DNA of 64,000 nt from positions 6,121,614 through 6,185,613 of the forward strand of contig BROE01000005.1 in NCBI GenBank assembly GCA_036571765.1. The letters are read 5' to 3'. Below the pieces are notes generated by a model. The model saw only the letters and a list, made by a program, of their open reading frames with translations, made no database searches and was not told the origin of the DNA. The position numbers were made by a program, and so were the translations under genes. This DNA comes from Plecoglossus altivelis. Lineage: Eukaryota; Chordata; Actinopteri; Osmeriformes; Plecoglossidae. Below, piece by piece: positions 45,241-55,880 of this stretch (positions within the stretch are counted from its first letter, which is position 1; every line of letters begins with the position of its first letter).

Positions 45241-48200
45241 AGAAAGAAATAAAAAAATTTAAAAACCCCAGTCTGCTTTCATTAATGTGTTGATCGTCAT
45301 GTGGTTCAATGCAGTGCTTTTGTGTGGAACCACAGGCTGCAGGTTCCTGGGCGAGTCACGACTACTCTCATCTCATCTTTTATTGATGGAGGAGGCTGTC
45401 AATGCAACGTTCTACCAGAGCCCCTCTGCTGCTGCTGCTGCTGCTGCTTGACAATAGTGTCATGGTGCCTTTCCTCCAGCGTATCCTTCCTCAGGTGAGA
45501 AGGCACGGCCACTTTGATGCGGCGCCGACTGAGAACGCAGTCCAACGACGGCAAGCCCGCGTGTCGTCCTGTCAGCCGGTCGATTTCCCCGGAACGCCAC
45601 GTCTCCGTGGCAACGGCGGCGAGTGCGATGCAGCCGGTCCCGCCAGATGTCCGTGTTCTCGCTTTGGTCGGTCACGTGATCGGATCAAGTGTGTTGGCTA
45701 AAACCTCGGTTTTAAAGTATGTGCTGCAACTGTTTGGTGCGGAAGGGGTTCAGATCCGGAGCACTCTCTCTCTCCATCTCCCGCTCCATCGCTCTCCTAT
45801 CTCTCTTCTTTCTCTCCGTTTCCCTCTCTTTCTCTCCACCCATGTTTTGGACTGTGGGAGAAAAGGAGGCATTGCATTAGACAGCAAATAAACAATCTTT
45901 CCTCCTCCTCCAGGGACACTGGAGGAAGCTGTGCATTTGATTAACAAGCCCAATAAACTTGCCAGACTATGGATGGCTTTGCTGAACTAAACAACTCTGT
46001 CTTTCTAGGGAGTCTGGCTCTCCTATCAGACTAGTGCCTCCCTGCTCTGCCTGAGTATCTGCATTATTTATGACCCGAGGACGTGTTTGACAAACATCCT
46101 TTGAAACTATGTTTCCCCCCCAGTAACCGCAGCACTGGGTAGCTCAATTAGAAGGGCTTAGCCAGCACTGTACTGAGTCACCTGGGAGCGGCCATGTTTT
46201 TGTGGATGTTGAAGACAGCAGGACACTTGACTGATGAGCTGAGTGCATCTCTCAGACAACCTCAGAGAGCTGCAGACCTGTGGGGTCCCTCCTGTAGTCG
46301 CTGCCCCCATCACCGGTGATCATGCATCATGTGTAACGGAGTGTATTTACCCTCACGCTCATCTTTCTGTTAAATCAACTCGGTGTCAAAGCACTGGAAG
46401 TGGACTCATAAATCTCACGAGTGGTGTTGTTGTCACTCGCTCCTAGGCGACATAGTCAAATACTTTCCCCTGTTCACACTTGTACTTGTTGGTCCTGGCC
46501 ACTAGATGGCAATCTTTGCCCAGCCTGCGTGCTGTTGTGCGTCGCCAGCCACCCCCCCTCCCCCCCACCCTCTTTGTTAACGCGGCAGCTCGCGGTGGAT
46601 TGATTTATCCGTGTGTTTTGCATGGCAGAGGGTGAGTGTGCACAGGGGACACCAGGAACCCAGTGTACTCTCCTGGATGGTGTGCGTAACCGCTTCCAGA
46701 TGTGCAAGGGAATGTGACTCCATTCTCCTCCATCTCCCTTGGCATCCCTCCCTCCCTCCATCCTTCTCTCGCTCACTCCACATGTTTTTACCATCAGCGC
46801 TCCCTCTCGGTCATCAGCGCCCGGTTTCCTGTCCTCGGGGCAAGGGAGAGCCAGGGTTGGCTAAGGAGGGCCAGGAAGGGCTAGTGTTGGCTAAGGAGGG
46901 CCAGGAAAGGCCAGGGAGGGCCAGGAAGGGCCAGGGTTGGCCAGGAAGGCCGTGGTTGTCTAAGGAGGGCCAGGGTTGGCCAGGGAGGGCCAGGGTTGGC
47001 CAGGGAGGGTGTGCTTGCATGGGGGTTCAGAGTGGTTAGGAGCTTTGCCCACAGAGACCCAGGACCGTGAGTTAAGCAACAGGTGTTCTGGATGGCTTAC
47101 TGTGCCGGCTGATGTCAGTGTGCCTGGGGTGTGTGTGGTCAGCTGGTGCTCATTGTCTTTAACCCCACGCTCCCAAGGATCATCTGGGATCTCTGCTAGT
47201 TTCATCACCGCCAGTTTCACTCAGCAACAAAGGGGCCTCTGATATAAAAAATGCTTTGTTTTCACATTCAGATCTTGCTCAGATAGTGGGTGACTGACTC
47301 AAATGTTGTTGGCTATCAGGTTCAAACCCCACCCCACCCCCCTTCTCATCTCCTTGGTGTTGTTTTGGGAGCGTGTGAGGCAACCTCCGCTGCCTGTGAG
47401 GCGGACAGGGTGGTCCGCGTGATGCAGTCAACTGGTTTATTTCTGTGAAGAGGGAAAGGCCTGATTCACAATGGCCCCTCCTCTCCCTCCCCTCCCTCCC
47501 TCGCTTCCTCCCTCCTCCTCCCACCTCTCTTCCCCCCTCCTCTCCTCCTCCCTCCCCTCCTCTATCCTATTCACTCAGTTTCCTTTGCTGATGACCTCAT
47601 TTGCCACCTCTAACCTGCCCCCCCCCCTCACTCCCCCACTGTGTACTACCCCCGACTAAAGGTCACTCAAGTTTAGCGACCGGCACACAAGATAACAAGG
47701 CTCTCTGCTTTCTCTTAGTTCTCTGTTTACTTTCTGTCTACGGTCAGAAATGGGTGAAAGATCTCAAACAAACTTATTTTTCTGTTCTCTGCCTTCGTTT
47801 CGTGACGCATCGAGCAGCGTCAACAAACGACAAAGTGGAGGGACGCGATTGCGCAACGTTATTTTTGTCTCTTTTTTTTCCCTTCTTTCTTCTCCTTCAG
47901 AGTGTCTCCAGTCATCCCCATGTGACAGGGCTCGCTCATGGAGAGGAGTGGCTCTACAAAACATATAAGACCCACAACCAGACTGGTCAGCACATGGACT
48001 GTTATTCTCTCTCTCTCTCCCCTTATTTTCCCTTTCCCTCTGTCCATCCCTCTATTCCCCCTGGAATACATACCTCAACATTTCTTCTGGATCAGGCAGC
48101 GTGGGGCTGTGCTGTGGATATACATGATGCTGGGCTGCTGTGGGTCAAGATACTTGATTGCTACAGTAACACCACATTTGAGGTTTTGTTGTCGTGGTGG

Positions 48201-48347
48201 ACGGTATTAGTAACACTGGGAAGATCATTTAGCGAAGGTATGTATAATGTAATAATGAGCCATTTTCAGTGACCTGATTTCAAACCGAAGATGGCATGTC
48301 ATTTAACAACACATGAGGTAGGTCAGGTTTGGGTGTGTGTATGTACG
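45241..48347. other. Intergenic, no supported gene
   Basis: About 3.1 kb after dph1. It holds a (GCT)n at 45428-45449, a short polypyrimidine stretch at 45763-45838, a GGGCCAGG minisatellite at 46845-47012, and a pyrimidine block at 47480-47560. OVCA2 would be expected near here by mammalian synteny, but its GFSQG serine-hydrolase motif was not found in any frame I read. Confidence 0.6.
46845..47012. repeat. GGGCCAGG(G/A)TTGGC minisatellite
   Basis: Degenerate 10 to 31-bp units combining GAGGGCCAGG, AAGGGCCAGGG and GTTGGCTAAG. Confidence 0.9.
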
Positions 48348-48355
48348 GTCTAGTA

Positions 48356-48718
48356 CAGGGGTGGGCAACCTTGGTCCTAGAGAGCCGCTGTCCTGAAGGT
48401 TTGAGATGGTTCCCTGCTCCAGCATACCTGATTGTAATGAAGGGTCGTTATCAGGCTTTCACAGAGCTTGATAACAACCTATTCATTAGAATCATCCATC
48501 CATCCATTGTCTACTGCTAATCCCCGGGAGGGATTGCAGTGCCGCTTGTTCCTATTTAGGGGTCACGGGTGACTGGAGCCTAACCCGGTAGCTTTCGGGC
48601 CATAGGCGGGGTACACCCTGGACTGGGGCCAGCAAGTCGCAGGGCTATCATTAGTATCATGGAAACATCTAATACCTTCAGGACAGTGGCTCTCGAGGAC
48701 CAGGGTTGCCCACTCCTG
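48356..48718. mobile_element. hAT-like MITE with a nested repeat insertion
   Basis: The left end CAGGGGTGGGCAACCTTGGT and the right end read on the other strand (CAGGAGTGGGCAACCCTGGT) are inverted repeats of about 45 bp, each continuing into GCCACTGTCCTGAAGGT-type sequence. The flanks GTCTAGTA (48348-48355) and GTCTTCTA (48719-48726) match at 6 of 8 bases, as expected for a diverged 8-bp hAT target duplication. Between about 48493 and 48640 lies a CATCCATCCATCCATTG...GGCGGGGTACACCCTGGAC-type fish interspersed repeat, seemingly a second element inserted inside. No transposase is present. Confidence 0.75.
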
Positions 48719-48726
48719 GTCTTCTA

Positions 48727-49057
48727 TGTTGTTCAGTTGTCTCATAGGAGGATCGCTCCAAAGCTTGTCATTGAATAGGTCTGGTTTACTCTTGACTATT
48801 TGTAGAACTTAGCCAGCACACTTGTGTTTTACGTTGATTCTGAATTTTTTATACAGAATAAAAGCCTTGAAAGATAAACCCATGTGTGAGAGCTAAACTC
48901 GGCATGTCCTCCAGGCCACGGTTCAAACGGTCATATCATATTTGCATTGTTTCTCAGCCCCAGAAGTTGTGGTCATCTCTGCCAACCCAACACCTGGGAT
49001 TGATTTGGATACTCGAAGGTCTTTTGTTGCTTCCTTTGGATCTCAGTCCTGCCTGCT
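48727..49057. other. Intergenic, no supported feature
   Basis: Unique-looking sequence between the MITE and the next minisatellite. An AATAAA at about 48857 has no associated gene. Confidence 0.6.
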
Positions 49058-49304
49058 TGGCACATACTGGCCCAGATAAGACCAGTTTGGCAAATACTGG
49101 CCCAGGTAAGACCAGCTAGGCACACACGGGCCCAGATAAGACCAGCTTGGCACATACTGGCCCAGATAAGACCAGCTAGGCACATACTGGCTCAGATAAA
49201 ACCAGCTTGGCACATACTGGCCCAGATAAGACCAGTTCGGCACATACTGGCCCAGATAAGACCAGTTCGGCACATACTGGCCCAGATAAGACCAGTTTGG
49301 CACC
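49058..49304. repeat. 30-bp minisatellite, about 8 copies
   Basis: TTGGCACATACTGGCCCAGA plus TAAGACCAGC repeated head-to-tail. The frames give Tyr-Val-Pro-Ser-Trp-Ser-type or Thr-Gly-Pro-Asp-Lys-Thr-type strings because 30 is divisible by 3. Confidence 0.95.
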
Positions 49305-50900
49305 ACAGCTCCGGTCATATCCAGTTACATCTGGACTCCTGACTTCAGGCCTGCAGATAGACGCTGGAGGCCCTAAGACAGTTTTGGCACGAGGATAGAA
49401 AAACAGGCCAATCAGAGAGCATTCCTGGGGGGACCAGAGTGAGGGGAGAGGAACTGGAGTTGGCAGAGATGGCACTGGAAGCCTCTTCTTTATGGACTTT
49501 GCATTCTTCAGTGCTGTGTTCTGTTTGAATGAGAGTCTTATGACTGTTATGATTATAGTTAGATGTAAATGTTCCATCGTCATTCAAAACCTGTTTCACA
49601 ACGGTTAACGATTTCTTAATTTGAGATATAGTGGGAGACGTGAGGAAGCTGAGGTGTGTGAGTGTGTGTGTGTGTGTGTGAGTGTAGGTGGGTGGAATTG
49701 AAATGTGAAGGAAGGTTGTTAGAAGGTTGAATAGAAGCCATGCAGAGAAGGAGGGAAAAAAAATTAAGTGGTGAAAAGCGATGACTAATTCTGTGTGGGA
49801 GGTCAACCTGTCCCCGATCGTGGCGCCAAACACCAACCCAGCACATGGCTGACAGCAGCGCACGGTCCCTGGACATGTGAACTCCACGACACCCCACCTT
49901 AACCACTGCGAACCCTCCTCCTTCAGGTCTCCCTGGCTACGCGGTCGTGACGGGCTGTCTATCAATCGGATCGCACGCGGCGACGTACAGTCCCAGAGTC
50001 TCTCTCTTTCCGGTCTGTCTGGCTGAGCAGGTGTCGGTGTGGGTTACGGAGGGGCACGGGCTGCCCAGTCACTCTCACACAAAACGTGACTGTGAATGCT
50101 AGTTTGTTCTTCTGCTAGTTATTTTGTCGGGTGTGATACATTTGACTTGAATTGTCAGCTCCCACACATGTCACACACAAACACACAAACACACACACAC
50201 ACACACTGAAACCTTCGTTTCAGCGAATGCCAGTTCACAGGCTCAGCAGTACCAATTTCAGCATATTTCGAATGTTGTTTTAAAAAGGCTCTCTCGGATC
50301 AACATGTTTACAGCGATAGCGCCACTCTGCCACAACACCATGTTTCTGTTCTTCTCTCGCAGGGGTTTCTGCTGCCGGAAACGCTGGATTTAATGGGTCT
50401 GAACCTTCCTCTCTGAACAGTAAGAGTTTATGTGCTGCTGGGTTCAAGCACCAGCATGTAGCCTCTTGCGGTCCAGGAAGTCTGGTTACCCGCAACGCTC
50501 CAGCCCTCAGGAGGAACCCCTAGATGGCGACGCTTCTCCTCCCCTCCGCACACCTGCAGGATCGAACTGTGAGTAATGACTCCTTGAAGCTCAGCGTCAC
50601 TCTACATCAGACACGAGTGCTTGAATCAATGAAGAACAAGGCAGAGACGCTGTGTGAAGATACTCGTTCCTCCTCTCTCTCCTCTTTATTGAAAGCAGAT
50701 TAAAGACATTGTGTGCAAATAGCATGGTATACTGGTTCTAATGAGATGCTGCTGATTAGATGTGGATTAAAAGGCTCTCGGAAGAAAGAGGGTGTATCAA
50801 TCATTGGGTCAACTCTCATTCATCCACGTGACCTGAGCTGGATGAGCTGAATTTTCCCTCTAGATCTTAGGTAGATCTTTGGTCTGGGCTATATCTTGTG
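49305..50900. other. Intergenic, no supported gene
   Basis: Contains (TG)n at 49656-49682 and a CA-rich block at 50163-50206. A terminal-exon-like segment at 50363-50416 is discussed in the findings; nothing else supports a gene. Confidence 0.55.
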
Positions 50901-50944
50901 TTGAATGCTGGAGGGAGGGTGGTGAGAGGGAGTAACAGGGAGGG

Positions 50945-51118
50945 AGGTATGATGATGAGGGGAGGGAGGTTCGAGAGCAGGAGGGAGGTGTGATGATGAG
51001 GGGAGGGAGTTTCGAGAGCAGGAGGGAGGTGTAATGATGAGGGGAGGGAGGTTCGAGAGCAGGAGGGAGGTATGATGATGAGGGGAGGGAGGTTCGAGAG
51101 CAGGAGGGAAGTGTGATG
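50945..51118. repeat. 41-bp minisatellite, about 4 copies
   Basis: Units start AGGTATGATGATGAGGGGAG or AGGTGTGATGATGAGGGGAG, at 50945, 50986, 51027 and 51068. They lie between dph1 and the microRNA genes. Confidence 0.92.
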
Positions 51119-51507
51119 GGTCTTCTAGCTCCATCGTGATCCTGTGCTGGAGGACTCACATGCTGCCTACATACGTCAGCCTGGAAGCCTGATCTAATCA
51201 GGGCCATGAAGCCCCACCAGTTCCCAGCTTCCCCTTCATCTCATCCCCCGGGGATCTCCCTCTCCTTCATTTCCTCAGAATGACGGTTTCACAAGCCTCT
51301 TCACACATACATATAAGGGTCTTTGGGAATGATGCATGCATGTGCTTCAAGCTAACGTGATCTCTCTTTCACAGGCATGGTAATGTCAGTGGTCTGATCC
51401 GACAAGCTGGAGATACCAGAGTTCTTTAGCACATCTGAAGGGTGCGATGTTGTCATTTTCTAACCCAGAGGAGGTGTTTGACACACCTGTCCATTTGTGG
51501 TAGGTTT

Positions 51508-51592
51508 GCCCCTTTAGCGACCATGGCTGTAGACTGTTACCAGTGGTGCTGTTGGCTACAGTAACAATCTAATGCCACGGTCACCATGGAGA
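51508..51592 (-). ncRNA. mir132: microRNA mir-132 hairpin
   Basis: Read on the minus strand, the 5p arm at 51581-51560 begins ACCGTGGCATTAGATTG and the 3p arm at 51539-51518 begins TAACAGTCTACAGCCATGG, both as in vertebrate miR-132. The arms pair across a loop of about 20 nt (51540-51559), and flanking CCATGG/GGTGACC sequence extends the stem. The seed is AACAGUC. miR-132 is a CREB-induced neuronal microRNA. It lies about 260 bp downstream of mir-212 on the same strand, the order seen in mammals, so the two are probably co-transcribed. Confidence 0.97.
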
Positions 51593-51787
51593 CAGACGTG
51601 TACAGGATTGGCTGAAGGAGAGCGTGGATGAGAATCTGGTATAGATTCCACTTCCTGTGGTGCATCGGGTTCACAGGGGGAGTCTCCTGTCTTCTCTCTC
51701 AAGAGGCGGTAGAGTCACTGGCGCACAGGGCAGAGTGGAGGCAGCCCTACTGTAGCGGGTGAGCAGAGAGGCAGGGCGAGGCTTGCC
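51593..51787 (-). other. Spacer between mir-212 and mir-132
   Basis: About 195 bp of unique sequence with no additional hairpin recognised. It is probably part of the same primary transcript. Confidence 0.7.
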
Positions 51788-51876
51788 AGGCCTCAGTAGC
51801 CATGACTGTAGACTGTTACTGTACTGTACAAGAGTGTTAGCAGTAAGCAGTCTAGAGCCAAGGTATTGATGCACTG
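51788..51876 (-). ncRNA. mir212: microRNA mir-212 hairpin
   Basis: On the minus strand the 5p arm at 51864-51841 begins ACCTTGGCTCTAGACTGC and the 3p arm at 51818-51798 begins TAACAGTCTACAGTCATGG, as in fish miR-212. The arms fold across a loop of about 22 nt. It shares the AACAGUC seed with mir-132 and is the promoter-proximal member of the cluster. Mammalian miR-212-3p has CTCCAGTC where this copy has CTACAGTC, so the fish form is closer to miR-132. Confidence 0.97.
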
Positions 51877-54167
51877 ACTGTCGTGGTGAGATTTGAACTA
51901 GAACATGTGGTGTTGCTGACAGAACACAAAATAAAGATGGCAACTGTGACGGCAGCTTAAGTCACTCATCAAACATTCTCTATATAAAGTTGACAGAGAT
52001 ACAACAAACGATTACTTTGATTACTTAGACATGGCGTTCTACAACATGATACACTGCTCTACGTGCTACATGTGAGAATCTGAGGCTTCAACATCAGGAG
52101 TCAGACAGGTGTGAACAGACAGTCCCAGTCCCAGCAGCACAAAGACATACTATGCAGGCCAGTTAGTCAGAGCATGCTGGCATGGCCCAGTTCTGATGAT
52201 AGATCTCCACACAGATTATCTCCGCCAGACTCAAAGGATACCGATCTGCCACATTGTGAGTTTATGCAAATGATATTGCGAAATAAATGTCCGATGTGAA
52301 CGTTCAGGGGTGTTCAACAGCCTTACATTCTGATCTGCCTTCCTAGCCTGAATATAAAAACTGAACGTGTCGTACAAGCTAAATGTTGTCTTCCCGCCAA
52401 CAGACGGAGGTTTACCGACCAATTATTCTAGTCGCAATTGTGACCTTGCCGCTGGTTTATAGCCGTATCAAGTTATTGTGATGCACAACGCTGTGTTAGG
52501 ACTTTATAGACGGCATTTTAACAAGGTCCTACCTCACTGCAGTCATTCATCCTTTCTTTATAATAGGATTAACTGGATCTTTATAACAAAATATAACATT
52601 TAATATATTTGATCTATCTGTGTCATAAGATTCTATTCTACTAAAATGCTAGTATTACAGTCGGCGAAGCAGGATGGAGCTCCGTGCCGCTGTCCATGGT
52701 GCTGATCAGAGTCCAGAAGCCAAAAAACTGCAGTTTCCCCAAACGTGCGACAGCAACGGTAGATACCGCTATTAGTGCTTCTGTATAGGATATTTGAATA
52801 GATTAGACTACACATGGTCGGCAGTTGAGAATGTGGACTCTAACTTTGCAAAAGCCATGGATCCTTCTCAAACAAGGTGTAGCCAAATAATGAGAGGGGC
52901 TTTGGCAATAGGCTCCAATTCAACAAAGATACCGTTACTTTCAGGACCTTGGACGGTGTTACGTGCGTAATTGGAATGGCCACCTAAATGGACAAATATT
53001 TCTGATCATTTAAGATTGAAGGGACATCATTTCATATCTAGATTTTAATGGTTGAGGTGCAGCGTAGCGGTTCTTCACTGAAGGCTGTATCATTTCAAAT
53101 GCACAGCGGGAAATAACTCAATGCAACAGATAGACTGAGAGAGTTAGTTTTTCATTCGGAGCCGCAGCCTTCTCAAGGTGTTCCTCGGGGCATTCAGATC
53201 CCCGGCGACCACTGCCCCCTCATAGCGATCTCACATCAGGCAGAGCGAGATCGCAATGCAGCTGATGGACGTATGCACATCTCGTGCTGTTTCTTTAAGC
53301 CCTTCTGGTGGCTAATTGGCAGTCGTGTGCATGTGCGCAGAGATGACGCAGACTTGACTTCGTCTCAGAACGCGTCACGATGTCATTTTGACAGCAGAAA
53401 AAAAGTCAAACTATGAGGAGAGCCCCTGCTTGTTTTCGCTGTGAATAGACAAGTAGGGTTTAAGATACGTAGATTCAAAGCAAAGGTAGCAACGGACAGG
53501 TTAGCATCATGGCTTCGTGTCCTATTGGACTCTCATCAGAATTATTCGGTTAGAAGACTTTTCTCGGTCTGACGAATGTTCAATAAATGTCACTTATATC
53601 GACAAACAACGATAGTCATCTCAATAAAGTAACAATTGGAAATGATGAGAATACATGTGAACGTGTTAATATATGTCACAGACAATGCAGACGAGTCTCA
53701 ACAGAATTGTCGCGGAGATATACGTTTTCTGCAGGCGTGTTAACATGCAGTTAGCATTCAACATTCTCTTTTTCTCAACTGTCACTGCCCATGTGCGCCA
53801 AAGTGAGTCACACTGCAGTAACTTCGAGCCTCTGTAATGTACCGTAATACCACGACGTGGCTCGCAGTATGAAATAAAAAGGTACTATTCGAGACAGAAT
53901 AAAAGTCTGTCATTAAGCAGTTGGTAATATTAACGTTTTATCATCACGTGGTTAACAGACTAGTACAGCGGTGCCAGTACATGCATAAAATTAGGCTGAA
54001 AAAAACAACAACTAATACACGATAACTTACCCATCTCTACAGAACACTAATGCACTGTCGATATAGATTGTATGAGAGTTAATACAATTTGCATTTACTT
54101 GTTAACATTTAGCATACAGCCTTACACTAGTATTTGACAGAAACCCCTCTTTAGCAACGTTATCTAC
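51877..54167 (-). other. Probable intron of the mir-212/132 host transcript
   Basis: 2.3 kb between the inferred exon 1 donor (54167) and mir-212, AT-rich and free of microsatellites, unlike most of the window. CRE half-sites lie at 53344-53350 and 53373-53377. No coding exon is recognised. Splicing is inferred only from the donor. Confidence 0.45.
53344..53377. promoter_or_regulatory. Pair of CRE half-site-like motifs
   Basis: TGACGCAG on the + strand at 53344 and CGTCA (TGACG on the minus strand) at 53373-53377, within 35 bp. CREB-type factors bind TGACG half-sites. Their position in a candidate CREB-responsive locus makes them plausible, but half-sites are common by chance. Confidence 0.35.
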
Positions 54168-54282
54168 CTGATCCTCGCCTGGTCAGTTCTCAGCATCAAC
54201 GCAAGGAAAAATATTTTCTCCGGTTTTTATCCTCGCTCGCGTATACGCTGCCCGTCTCGTGTTGGATACTCGTGAAATTCGG
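54168..54282 (-). ncRNA. Probable non-coding exon 1 of mir-212/132 host gene
   Basis: On the minus strand, sequence starting 25-30 bp after a TATA-like box runs to GGATCAG|GTAGAT (donor GT at 54167-54166). It is GC-richer than the DNA on either side and has no convincing open frame. The exon start is inferred from TATA spacing. It lies 2.3 kb upstream of mir-212 on the same strand. Confidence 0.5.
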
Positions 54283-54304
54283 CGGGCTGTCCCGGCGATG
54301 TCTT

Positions 54305-54403
54305 CTTATAGACGTCCCGTGGTGCTAGTAATGGGAAGGGGAGGGGGACTCATTCATTGAAAGGCATCACCTACATGGACGATGTACGTGGACTCCTACG
54401 TCA
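54305..54403 (-). promoter_or_regulatory. Candidate CRE/TATA promoter of mir-212/132
   Basis: The minus strand shows CAGTGACGTAGG (TGACGTA at 54403-54397), then GACGTC (54316-54311) immediately followed by TATAAG (54310-54305). TGACGTA is a near-consensus CRE, and GACGTC is the core of the full palindrome. The mammalian miR-212/132 promoter is known to be driven by CREB through CREs. Orientation and position upstream of the hairpins fit that role. Confidence 0.6.
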
Positions 54404-54712
54404 CTGAGAGAATGTAGTCAACAGGAGGACGCTAGGGTTCCGTTAAGAGATGGAAGAAGAGAGCCGAGGGGAGGGGGAGGAAAGAAGAGAGAGAAGAAGG
54501 GAGGATGAGGAGAGGGAGCTCTGGGGAATGGGGGAGGCGGATAGGGACCTTCTATGGTTTTGTGATATGTTTATCAGGCAGTTGTCTTTGTTTGTGCCAA
54601 CGTAGGCTACTTTTCAATGTTCAAAAATCAGTCTATCAAGGGTTTTGGTTTGTGTGGCTGGCAGACAGACATCGAAACACACCACTGACTACAGCTATAC
54701 ATATATATTATA

Positions 54713-54714
<2 letters not shown>

Positions 54715-54763
<49 letters not shown>
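54715..54763. repeat. (AT)n microsatellite
   Basis: About 24 AT units, self-complementary, preceded by an interrupted TATATATTATATAC. Confidence 0.95.
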
Positions 54764-54764
<1 letters not shown>

Positions 54765-55630
54765 CATATTTCTGAATAATATATTTCTGTTGCTACAGGT
54801 CGATCGACAGCATTTACCCTAACCTGGTGCTCTCCCAAGTCATCCATTGTGCAGATGAGCGATGGGGTTTGTGGCCGCTAGGTCACGGATCCAACACAAA
54901 TCGTTAGTGGGATCAAACAGTCTGTCTGTGATTCTCTGATGATGGTAGCAGAACACCATAGGAGGCCCAGCAGACCGCTGGCACTACTGGGCAGACCTAG
55001 CTCACTGACAGATCAACAACATGGAGGGAACTGGATCACTTTATGGCTGCGGGTGAGTTCGCCTGGTTGGGTCTGGTGGAGTCATGGTCTGCCACTCTGA
55101 TCAGGCTGCACAGTCCACCACACAGGGGGTTGGAAACGAAAGACTGATATCCTTGTTCTGGATTATAAAATCACCAGACCTCAGATTACCTCAGATTAAT
55201 TTGATCTGATTAGGTCACGATATATCTGATTAATCAGCCTTGGAAATATTAAACAATCACAAATTCACCAATAGTCAGAAAAAACAAGAGAAAATTAGCA
55301 CCTAAAAGCTAAATAAGAATAATTAAGCGAGGACATACAATGAATCTGTCTCTCTCTCCTGTCCTCTCTGGTCCCCACCCCACTCTTAAAGCACGCACAC
55401 ACAAACACCCACTCATCAGCCCACTCAAAAACACACACCTGATGTTACCTGACTATTTCCTGTTGTTGTTTTGGAAATATTTCCTTCTGACGAGTCACTC
55501 TTAACTGCGACAGTGTTCAGTTAACATCCTCTGATGGTGCCTTCATTGTTTATCGATCAACAAATACAGTCTCTTTGTGTCTTTATCTTCTCCTGCGTGC
55601 ACAATCTTGTGTCTCTCAGTTGTTTTTTCC
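54764..55630. other. Intergenic, no supported feature
   Basis: Unique-looking sequence. A TTGCTACAG acceptor-like site near 54799 has no coding continuation. Confidence 0.6.
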
Positions 55631-55639
55631 CTCCTCTCT

Positions 55640-55880
55640 TATTCTGTATCTCCCTCTCTCCCTCTCTCCCTCTCTCATTCTGTATCTCCCCCTCTCCCTC
55701 TCTCCCTCTCTCATTCTGTATCTCCCTCTCTCATTCTGTATCTCCCTCTCTCCTTCTGTATCTCCCTTTCTCCCTCTCTCATTCTGTATCTCCCTCTCTC
55801 CTTCTGTATCTCCCTTTCTCCCTCTCTCATTCTGTATCTCCCTCTCTCATTCTGTATCTCCCTCTCTCCCTCTCTCCGTA
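55640..55880. repeat. Polypyrimidine CATTCTGTATCTCCCTCTCTC minisatellite
   Basis: Unit lengths vary (20-36 bp) with TCTGTATCTCCCTCTCTC as the core, in at least eight copies. All three + strand frames stay open through it. Confidence 0.95.
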
